Source of the DNA: Patescibacteria group bacterium
GTDB taxonomy: Bacteria; Patescibacteriota; Minisyncoccia; Minisyncoccales; RBG-13-36-15
Length of the DNA: 41,818 nt
Assembly (NCBI GenBank): GCA_022574775.1
Contig: JACZRI010000007.1
Coordinates: 1-41,818 of the forward strand
Reading direction: 5' to 3'
Shown here one piece after another: positions 34,563 to 41,818 of this stretch (its first letter is position 1; each line of letters starts with the position of its first letter). Made by a program: the position numbers and the translations under genes. The notes under the pieces are model-generated. The model did no database searches, had not been told where the DNA came from, and saw only the letters and a program-made list of their open reading frames with translations.

Positions 34563-34585
34563 TTTAACCTCCTTTCCTATACTTT

Positions 34586-34801
34586 CTAACCAATTTTTTC
34601 ACCCTGATGAACAGCTACTCTTTTTTTCTTTTTTTCCCTTGCTATCGATATTAATCCTAAGCTTTCTAGAGTTAGATCAGGTACTGTTTCTTCCCAGCCG
34701 CACATATAGCAGCTGAACCATTTACCCGACCAGTGATTTTCAATCGTCACTGTTCCCATTTTTCCACAATGTGGGCAGGCAAATGAACAGACAACATTCA
34801 T
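34586..34801 (-). CDS. Small zinc-ribbon-like protein
   Basis: CPHCGKMGTVTIENHWSGKWFSCYMCGWEE (CxxC...CxxC); GGAGGAG SD; promoter TTGACA(17)TATAAG upstream. Confidence 0.65.
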   Translation of the reverse strand: MNVVCSFACPHCGKMGTVTIENHWSGKWFSCYMCGWEETVPDLTLESLGLISIAREKKKKRVAVHQGEKIG

Positions 34802-34884
34802 CTTTCACTCCTCCTTTTCACTTGCTACTTTAAGGGCTATTTCTACTTATATCACCCTCTTTAATTTCTGTCAAATGTAAAACT

Positions 34885-36486
34885 TTAAGTAATCAACTTT
34901 TTTAAAAAATCAGCTGCTATTTGTGGATCCGCTTTTCCTCTTGATTCCTTCATCACTTGACCAACTAAAAACTGCAAAGTTCCTTCTTTTCCTTTTTTAT
35001 AATCTTTGACTGCTTTCTGGTCTTGAGCAAGAACAACTTTAACAATTTTCTCAATTTCTGCAGTATCGGTTATAAGTTCCAAGCCCTTCTCTTTGATAAT
35101 ATGGGAAGGATCAGCTCCGGTTTGAAACATTTCGTTCAATATCATTTTTGCAATTTTACTTGATATTTTTCCTTCATAAATTAAAGTGATAAATTCGGCA
35201 AAATTTTCCGGTGTAATCAAGAAATCCTTACCACTTACTGAAATTCCTTGGCTTCGACTAAGCTCAGCCGAATGTCTTAAAAGAGCTTGGAGATCAGTTA
35301 AAATATAGTTCGAGGCTAATTTGATTAGTCTCTGAAATTCATTTTCAGATATCTTCGTTTTAAGTTCCACCTCTTTTACCCAATTTCTAAGCTCTGACAT
35401 TACTTTTTCAAAATATTCCCCAAGATCTTTGAAAAAAACCAAAATCTCAATTTCTTCATCTGGAAGCTGGTATTCTTTTTGAAAACGTTCTCTTTTTTGC
35501 TGAGGGAGCTCTGGAATTTCTGATTTAATTCCCTCAATCTCCTTTTTGGTGATATGCAAGACAGGAAGATCGGGTTCTGGAAAATATCTATAGTCATGAG
35601 CTTGTTCTTTTTCTCTTTGTGAAACCGTTACCTCTTTACTATCTGACCAACCCCTGGTTTCTTGAATAATCTTTTTCCCCGATTTTAAAATTTCTGCCTG
35701 TCTCTCAATTTCATAATCTATGGCTTTTTCCACCACTCGTAATGAGTTTAAGTTTTTAATTTCCACTTTTGTTCCCATCTTTGATTGACCAACCTGAATT
35801 CCACTTTTCCCGTCACTATGACTATTAGCACGGATAAGAGATATGTTAACTTCCACTCTTAATTGGCCTTTTTCCATATCAGCATCTGAAACTTTTAAAT
35901 ATCTCAGAATTAACCTTAATTCTTCAGCAAATCTTCGAGCATCAACTGCTGACCTAAAATCAGGATCGGTAACTAATTCCATCAATGGGATTCCTGCCCG
36001 GTTAAAATCAACCAAAGAATAGCTTTCCTTCTCGGGATGAATTAAACGACCAGTATCTTCTTCTAAATGTATCCTTTGAATTCTAATTTTTTTAGGAACT
36101 TGCCTTGCCGCCTTTTGATTAGATTCAAGGCGACCTTGATCCTGTCGAAGAATCGAAGGGTTAATATTTAAAAAACCACCCTTGCAAAGTGGCATATCAT
36201 ATTGACTTATTTGGTAACCCTTAGGAAGATCAGGATAGAAATAATTTTTTCTGTCAAATTTAGAATATTCAGGAATCTGACAGTTAAGAGCTAATCCTGT
36301 CTTTATCACAGATCTAACAGCAATCTTGTTTATCACCGGAAGCGTTCCCGGATGAGCAAGACATATCGGGCATATATTAACATTAGGATGCCTCTCACTT
36401 AAATCATTCGGACAAGAACAGAACATTTTTGACCGTGTATTCAACTCGACGTGGACTTCGAGACCGATTATTGGTTGATAGTTCAT
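34885..36486 (-). CDS. gatB: Asp-tRNA(Asn)/Glu-tRNA(Gln) amidotransferase subunit B
   Basis: IIGLEVHVELNTRSKMFCSC, HLEEDTGRLIH, DFNRAGIPLMELVTDPD, HDYRYFPEPDLP. Confidence 0.98.
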   Translation of the reverse strand: MNYQPIIGLEVHVELNTRSKMFCSCPNDLSERHPNVNICPICLAHPGTLPVINKIAVRSVIKTGLALNCQIPEYSKFDRKNYFYPDLPKGYQISQYDMPLCKGGFLNINPSILRQDQGRLESNQKAARQVPKKIRIQRIHLEEDTGRLIHPEKESYSLVDFNRAGIPLMELVTDPDFRSAVDARRFAEELRLILRYLKVSDADMEKGQLRVEVNISLIRANSHSDGKSGIQVGQSKMGTKVEIKNLNSLRVVEKAIDYEIERQAEILKSGKKIIQETRGWSDSKEVTVSQREKEQAHDYRYFPEPDLPVLHITKKEIEGIKSEIPELPQQKRERFQKEYQLPDEEIEILVFFKDLGEYFEKVMSELRNWVKEVELKTKISENEFQRLIKLASNYILTDLQALLRHSAELSRSQGISVSGKDFLITPENFAEFITLIYEGKISSKIAKMILNEMFQTGADPSHIIKEKGLELITDTAEIEKIVKVVLAQDQKAVKDYKKGKEGTLQFLVGQVMKESRGKADPQIAADFLKKLIT

Positions 36487-36599
36487 ATTTTTATTCTAAC
36501 AAATTCAAGTAAAGAAAAAAGCCCAGAACTAAAACAAAGCATGGTTCAAGGCGCAGCCTTTGAAAAATCAGGATATTTTCAACCTACTACCTTTCCTTT

Positions 36600-37217
36600 T
36601 CATGAATAAACCTGAGAGTGTAAAAGAGCTTTAATTTTGGAAAAAACCTGTTTAATCGGCTTTTCTCCGCCAATGATATGAACGTTTGCAAAACGCTTGG
36701 GTAAAATCTGGTAAGTTTGCCAGATTTTTCTGAGTTTCTTCTCCTCTTCAAAGAGAGTCTTTGGATCTCCCCTTTTTTCAATTCTCTTCAAACAAATTGC
36801 AGGAAATACTTTTAAAATGAGAGTTAAGTCTGGCAATAAAAATTCATCGTTGATTTGAATCAACCATTCTAGATCAACTCCTGAACTAACTCCAAAAGCG
36901 AAAGAAGAAAAATAATAACGGTCAGAGATTACTACTTCTCCTGCCTTCAATGCGGGAATAATAACGTTTTCTAAGTGTTCCCTTCTATCTTTTGCAAATA
37001 ACTGTTGTAGTATATTCGGTCTTATTTCCAATTTTCCATCCAAGACTTTTCTGATTTTCCTCCCGACTACAGAATCTTGAGTAGGTTCTTTTGTTAAAAC
37101 AATTCGGCATCCTTTTCTTTTTAAGAAAATTCTTAAAAAATTAGCCTGAGTTGTTTTTCCAGAACCATCAAGACCTTCAAATACTATGAATTTCCCAGGA
37201 TGAGGGTTTCTTTTCAT
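36600..37217 (-). CDS. tmk: Thymidylate kinase
   Basis: GKFIVFEGLDGSGKTTQANFL, ISDRYYFSSFAFG; start trimmed. Confidence 0.95.
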   Translation of the reverse strand: MKRNPHPGKFIVFEGLDGSGKTTQANFLRIFLKRKGCRIVLTKEPTQDSVVGRKIRKVLDGKLEIRPNILQQLFAKDRREHLENVIIPALKAGEVVISDRYYFSSFAFGVSSGVDLEWLIQINDEFLLPDLTLILKVFPAICLKRIEKRGDPKTLFEEEKKLRKIWQTYQILPKRFANVHIIGGEKPIKQVFSKIKALLHSQVYS

Positions 37218-37283
37218 CTTCAGACTTCCTTTCTGTGAAAGGTTTTCTGGTTTATTCGAAAAAAAGGTTATCAAATACGAAAA

Positions 37284-37715
37284 TTATTCATCAGTACTTC
37301 CAAAGCCTCCACGGCTTTGTTTTTGTATTTTTGATATTTCCTGCCACTTGGCAATATCAATTTTTACGAAAATTCCTTGGGCCACTCTCTCTCCTTTTTT
37401 TATTAAAACATCTTTGTTGGAAAAATTATAAAAGTGGGCTAAAACTTCATCTTTTGAGCCACAATAATCTTGATCAAGTATTCCTATACCGTGAGGCATA
37501 GAAATACCTTTTTTGGTTGGAGTGCTTGAGCGGGCAACTATTAATAAAGCATAATCCTTCGGTACTTCAATAATCACATTCGAGGGAATAAAACCCATCT
37601 CTCCTTTTTTTATTAAAGTGCTTTCTCTAGTTATTAAATCAAAACCAACGGAACCTCTTGTTTTATAGATTGGTAGTGGAAGGCTTTTATCAATTCTTGT
37701 TATCTTAACTTTCAT
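37284..37715 (-). CDS. dut: dUTP diphosphatase (dUTPase family)
   Basis: GSVGFDLITRES, ARSSTPTKKGISM, GILDQDYCGSKDE, KKGERVAQGIF, C-terminal RGGFGSTD. Confidence 0.93.
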   Translation of the reverse strand: MKVKITRIDKSLPLPIYKTRGSVGFDLITRESTLIKKGEMGFIPSNVIIEVPKDYALLIVARSSTPTKKGISMPHGIGILDQDYCGSKDEVLAHFYNFSNKDVLIKKGERVAQGIFVKIDIAKWQEISKIQKQSRGGFGSTDE

Positions 37716-38285
37716 TTAAAATTCTTTATTAATTCTACTTGCGCGGGGAGAATTTTGGCGAGAGTATTTCTGGCCTCTTTTTTTATGGTAAGGAATCTCG
37801 CATGGACTCGTTAAAGGTTCAAAAGAAATCGCGCAAATCCTCATTCCAGGATATAAAGCAACAGGAAGGATCCCCAAATTACCGAGTTCTATTACCGCAT
37901 TTCCTTTCCAGCCAGGGTCAAATCTGGCAGCGGTAATATGAATAATTATCCCTAATCTTGCTAAAGATGACCTTCCATCAATTCTAGCAGCTATATCCGA
38001 GGGAAGCTCAATTGACTCTTTAGTGGTGGCAATAATAAAATCCCCAGGCTGAACAATTAGAGGTTTTCCCGAGGGTAATTTAATTTCTGTCATTAGTTTC
38101 TCAATTGGAATTTTTGCCTTAAGATCAATGAAAGGAAATTCAACTCGCTTAAAGGTTTTAAAAACCTCTCCTAAATGCAAATCTAAAGAACAAGGACCTA
38201 ACTGTTTTTCAAAATCTGGCTTAGGGATAATTTTAATTTTGCCCTCCCTAATATATTTTTTAATATCTCGATCTGATAAAAGCAT
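37716..38285 (-). CDS. dcd: dCTP deaminase (Dcd family)
   Basis: LGPCSLDLHLGEVF, IDGRSSLARLGIIIHITAARFDPGWKGNAVIELGN. Confidence 0.93.
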   Translation of the reverse strand: MLLSDRDIKKYIREGKIKIIPKPDFEKQLGPCSLDLHLGEVFKTFKRVEFPFIDLKAKIPIEKLMTEIKLPSGKPLIVQPGDFIIATTKESIELPSDIAARIDGRSSLARLGIIIHITAARFDPGWKGNAVIELGNLGILPVALYPGMRICAISFEPLTSPCEIPYHKKRGQKYSRQNSPRASRINKEF

Positions 38286-38408
38286 AGTACATAAATAGCG
38301 AAACCTTTAGCCTCGTCTTCGCCGAAGCGAAGCGGGCGGCGGAAGCCTGTTTTCTGTATGGAAGAATAACCAATCCTCCCGACCCTTCCTTTACAAAAAT
38401 ATGGAAAA

Positions 38409-38828
38409 TTACTCAACCGTAATTCCCATATTTTTGGCCGTTCCTGCAATAATTTTCATTGCCTGGTCAATGTCTTGTGTGTTTAAATCAGATAATTTTT
38501 TTTGAGCAATTTCTCGAAGTTGAGCTTTCGTAATTTTGCCGACTTTCGTCTTTTGAGGCTCTCCAGATCCTTTTTCAATCCCAGCAGTCTTTTTCAAAAG
38601 CTCGGAAGCTGGCGGCTGCTTTAACTTAAAATCATACGTCCCATCTTCGTATATGGTTATCTCAACGGGTAATTTCCAACCTGCTTGAGCCTTGGTTGCA
38701 TCATTAAATTTTTGGCAAAATTCTCCAAGATTCAAGCCATGAGGAGCCAAAGCCGGCCCTACGGGCGGCGCAGGTGTTGCTTGACCCGCGAGAATTTGCA
38801 GTTTGATTATAGCTTTAATTTTTTTCAT
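38409..38828 (-). CDS. rplK: Ribosomal protein uL11
   Basis: [35 protein letters not shown]. Confidence 0.97.
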   Translation of the reverse strand: MKKIKAIIKLQILAGQATPAPPVGPALAPHGLNLGEFCQKFNDATKAQAGWKLPVEITIYEDGTYDFKLKQPPASELLKKTAGIEKGSGEPQKTKVGKITKAQLREIAQKKLSDLNTQDIDQAMKIIAGTAKNMGITVE

Positions 38829-38906
38829 TTGAGCATCTAAACATTTTAACATCTAAACAGATTTTAAATTTGTTTAAATGTTTATATGCTTATATGTTTA
38901 AATGAT

Positions 38907-39452
38907 TTATATTTTCTTAATCTGCAGCAGGTCCAGTTCAACCGGCGTGTCTCTGCCAAACATATTAATGAAAACTTTCACTTTTCCTCTTTCTTCATCA
39001 ATTTCTGAAACCTTCCCGTCAAAATCCTTGAAAGGACCGTCAGTTATATTCACCGTATCCCCTATTTTAAAATCAATCTTAAGCCTATGTGTTCCCACCC
39101 CCATTCGTTTTTGTAAAAATTCAATCTCCTCGCGGGAAACTGGTACAGGAGTAGTCCCGGACCCAACAAAACCAGTAACATTTGGAGTATTCCTAACTAC
39201 ATACCAGGAATCATCAGTAACAATCATTTCCACTAAAACATACCCTGGATAGACTTTTTCTTCTACTACCTTTCTTTTTCCGTCTTTTATCTTTATTTTC
39301 TTTTCTTTAGGGACTAAAACATTGAAGATTCTATCTTCCATTCCTAAAGACTCAATCCTTTGTTTTAAGTTCTTAGACACAGCATCTTCATAGCCAGAAT
39401 ATGTGTGCAGAACATACCAGTTTCTCTCTTGTGGAAGTCTTTGCCTGGGCAT
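38907..39452 (-). CDS. nusG: Transcription termination/antitermination protein NusG
   Basis: RNWYVLHTYSGYEDAVSKNLKQR, VYPGYVLVEMIVTDDSWYVVRNTPNVTGFVG, KOW motif. Confidence 0.97.
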   Translation of the reverse strand: MPRQRLPQERNWYVLHTYSGYEDAVSKNLKQRIESLGMEDRIFNVLVPKEKKIKIKDGKRKVVEEKVYPGYVLVEMIVTDDSWYVVRNTPNVTGFVGSGTTPVPVSREEIEFLQKRMGVGTHRLKIDFKIGDTVNITDGPFKDFDGKVSEIDEERGKVKVFINMFGRDTPVELDLLQIKKI

Positions 39453-39481
39453 AATATTGGTGCTTAGCGATTAGCTATTAG

Positions 39482-39682
39482 TTAAAATACGAATTTGTTC
39501 AATAAAGTGGTAAATATGAAATCAACTGTTCCTAAAAAAATAGCTACTGCTGTTGAAAGCGCAATAACAATTAAAGTATAATTTAAAGTTTGCTGCCTGG
39601 TCGGCCAGCTAACCTTTTTCGTTTCAAGGTATACTTCTTTCAAATAAGTAATAAGTTTCTGCGGAAGATTGGCGATTTTCAT
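39482..39682 (-). CDS. secE: Preprotein translocase subunit SecE
   Basis: KLITYLKEVYLETKKVSWPTRQQTLNYTLIVIALSTAVAIFLGTVDFIF. Confidence 0.93.
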   Translation of the reverse strand: MKIANLPQKLITYLKEVYLETKKVSWPTRQQTLNYTLIVIALSTAVAIFLGTVDFIFTTLLNKFVF

Positions 39683-39717
39683 AGTTTTTAAAAAGCCCCT
39701 AAAGGGCACTTTATTTG

Positions 39718-39746
39718 ATTTTATAAAACCGTTACTCCGATGTCAA
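39718..39746 (-). promoter_or_regulatory. Predicted promoter of secE-nusG-rplK
   Basis: TTGACA - 17 nt - TAAAAT on minus. Confidence 0.55.
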
Positions 39747-39756
39747 GGGCGCAACT

Positions 39757-39981
39757 AAAAAAAGAGCCGCCATATGTGCGATAGCGGTATGAATGAAAGA
39801 GCTAACGTTGGACAGCCGACAGGCAAAGGCCATTTGTGGCACGCTCGAGAAAACGCAATGTTCTCCTATAAGCAGCACTCTTTTTCCCTCAGTAGCTATC
39901 CAGTAAACTGATCACCAATTTTCTAACTTTCCTGCAACAATTTTTGAAAGACTGATGATCAATTTGCTGGACAACTATTAT
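39757..39981 (-). ncRNA. Candidate stand-alone structured ncRNA (~225 nt)
   Basis: Own TTGACA(16)TATAAT promoter (39988-40015), no convincing ORF, long stem TCCAGCAAATTGATCA/TGATCAGTTTACTGGA, hairpin plus T7 at 39757-39787. Confidence 0.55.
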
Positions 39982-39987
39982 AGAAGT

Positions 39988-40015
39988 ATTATAACAAACC
40001 AGAAAAATTTGTCAA
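39988..40015 (-). promoter_or_regulatory. Promoter of candidate ncRNA
   Basis: TTGACA - 16 nt - TATAAT, extended -10 TGT. Confidence 0.7.
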
Positions 40016-40183
40016 GAGTTTGGGATGTTTAAAAAACCTTACAGCGAGGCGACAAGTCTCAAAGTAACTCTCGGAGCCCCGACAGCATGGTCCGAGCACA
40101 CATAACACGTTGTATGCTCGGTGTTTGTTAGGGCGAGAGCATAGGAGCGTAGGATTCAAACCAGAATCAGTTGAGCGGAGCGA

Positions 40184-41818
40184 TTATATATCTAAGTTCT
40201 TCACCTTTTTTGCGTGGGCCTGGATAAACTTCTTCCGGGGTAGCACTTCATCCCCCATCAAGATATCAAAAATGCGATCTGCTTGTTTTGCGTCTTCAAT
40301 AATAACTTTATTTAAAACTCTATTTTCAGGATTCATCGTGGTTAACCATAATTCTTCTGGATTCATTTCGCCCAAACCCTTATATCGCTGGATAGAAGGA
40401 GTCCCAGTTTTTTGTTTTTGCATAGAGGCTAAAATTTCTTCCTTGTCTTGTTCGTTATAAGCATATTCTATTTGTTTGCCAGCCTGAATTTTATAAAGCG
40501 GAGGTTGGGCAATATAAAGATAACCTCTATCAATTAACGGCTTGAAATGACGATAAAAGAGGGTTAAAAGCAATGTTTTTATGTGATTTCCATCAGAATC
40601 CGCGTCTGCCATTAAGATGATCCGGTGATACCTTACTTTATCTGGATTGAAATCCTGCGCTATAGCTGTTCCCAAAGCAATAATCAAGGCTCGGATTTCC
40701 TTGGATGCTAAAATTTTATCCAATCTTGCCCTTTCCACATTTAAAATCTTTCCTCTTAAAGGTAAAATTGCCTGGAACTGTCTGTCTCTTGCCTGTTTCC
40801 CGCTGCCTCCAGCTGACTCTCCCTCAACAATATAGAGTTCTGACTCTTCTGGCTTTCGGGAAATACAATCTGCAAGTTTTCCCGGCAGGGAAAGGCCATC
40901 CAAAACTCCTTTTCTTAAAACTGTTTGTCTTGCAGCCTTTGCTGCTTTTCTTGCTTTTGCTGAAAGCAAACATTTCTCAATGATTGCCCTTGCGTCTTGA
41001 GGGTTCCTCTCCAAGAAATCAGCCAAACCATTGGAAACTATAGTTTCCACAGCCAATTTTGCTTCGGGATTCCCCAGCTTAGCTTTCGTCTGACCCTCAA
41101 ATTGAGGATCTTTTAGCTTAACCGAAACCACCCCGGTCAACCCCCCCCTGATGTCTTCACCGCTTAGATTTTCTCCAAGATCTTTCAAATAATCATTTCT
41201 CCTTGCATAATCGTTTAAAGTTCTTGTTAAAGCGGACCTGAAGCCGGTTAAGTGAGATCCTCCTTCTTCCGTATGAATATTATTGGCAAAACCCTCTTCA
41301 TAACACTCATACTCTTGAGTATATTGAAAAGCAGCTTCAACTAAAATATCATCTTTCTCTCCGATGCAATAAAAAATATTGAAATGAGTAAGATTTTGCC
41401 CGCGAATCAAATGTTTGACATAAGATATCAAACCACCTTCAAAATAAAAAGTGTAGTCTTTTTTCTCTCCGTCTCTCTGGTCAGAGATAGTGATCCTTGT
41501 CCCTTTCGTTAAATAAGCTTGTTGACGAAGATGCTTGAGAATTCTTTTTAAGTCAAACTTAATCTCTTTAAAAATTTCAACATCTGGCTCAAAAATAATA
41601 GTAGTACCTGACTGCCTGCATTTTCCTACTTTTTCAACTTTTGTCTTTGCTTTGCCTTTGGAATAATCTTGAGCATATTTAACACCTCCCCTGCAAACTT
41701 CCGCCCTTAAGTGCTTTGAAAGGGCGCAAACTACTGAAACTCCCACCCCATGCAAACCCCCTGCCACTTGATATGCTTTTCCTCCAAATTTTGCTCCAGC
41801 GTGCAAAGTAGTCATTAC
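40184..41818 (-). CDS. gyrB: DNA gyrase subunit B (5' end beyond window)
   Basis: GGLHGVGVSVVCALSKHL, ELYIVEGESAGGSGKQARDRQFQAILPLRGKILNVE, MADADSDGNHIKTLLLTLFYRH; frame open through the window end. Confidence 0.95.
   Translation of the reverse strand, partial: VMTTLHAGAKFGGKAYQVAGGLHGVGVSVVCALSKHLRAEVCRGGVKYAQDYSKGKAKTKVEKVGKCRQSGTTIIFEPDVEIFKEIKFDLKRILKHLRQQAYLTKGTRITISDQRDGEKKDYTFYFEGGLISYVKHLIRGQNLTHFNIFYCIGEKDDILVEAAFQYTQEYECYEEGFANNIHTEEGGSHLTGFRSALTRTLNDYARRNDYLKDLGENLSGEDIRGGLTGVVSVKLKDPQFEGQTKAKLGNPEAKLAVETIVSNGLADFLERNPQDARAIIEKCLLSAKARKAAKAARQTVLRKGVLDGLSLPGKLADCISRKPEESELYIVEGESAGGSGKQARDRQFQAILPLRGKILNVERARLDKILASKEIRALIIALGTAIAQDFNPDKVRYHRIILMADADSDGNHIKTLLLTLFYRHFKPLIDRGYLYIAQPPLYKIQAGKQIEYAYNEQDKEEILASMQKQKTGTPSIQRYKGLGEMNPEELWLTTMNPENRVLNKVIIEDAKQADRIFDILMGDEVLPRKKFIQAHAKKVKNLDI

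Noticed and set aside
34595-34660. KKKK-rich end of the zinc-ribbon ORF as a frameshift site
   Set aside because: The poly-A/T run is short and the ORF ends normally; no overlapping frame with coding signal.

Overview
This window reads as a low-GC, streamlined genome of the Candidate Phyla Radiation / Parcubacteria type. UGA acts as a stop (e.g. miaA), so I assume genetic code 11. Both strands carry dense housekeeping genes. Minus strand: rplJ-rplL with an attenuator-type leader; mltG-pcm; greA; hisB-hisC next to an inositol-monophosphatase-like gene and a PRTase-Lrp fusion; def, tRNA-Trp, rpmG, tRNA-Thr and tRNA-Tyr; trmD, khpA-like, rpsP, rnc, nusB, rpmF, rnhB; gatB, tmk, dut, dcd, rplK, nusG, secE; partial gyrB. 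Plus strand: dnaE, thrS, miaA and two secreted/membrane proteins. Three accessory blocks stand out. (1) SipW-class signal peptide (TasA/camelysin-like) surface proteins followed by a ~1 kb palindrome-rich non-coding tract. (2) A hairpin-studded operon of four small ORFans lies between rpsP and khpA/trmD. It has tandem promoters and a repeated 5' leader module. It is bordered by two ~95-nt strongly foldable elements, one of which begins at a predicted TSS. (3) A GT4-GH130-GH130-GT4 glycan block shares a near-identical promoter/leader cassette. Other striking signals: partial copies of rpmF (5' end) and nusB (3' end) bracket the intact rpmF-nusB pair; a truncated tRNA-Trp sits beside the intact one; the CCA end of tRNA-Thr overlaps the rpmG start codon; a candidate ~225-nt ncRNA with its own promoter and terminator precedes secE. 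All calls come from reading the sequence. No searches or folding programs were run.
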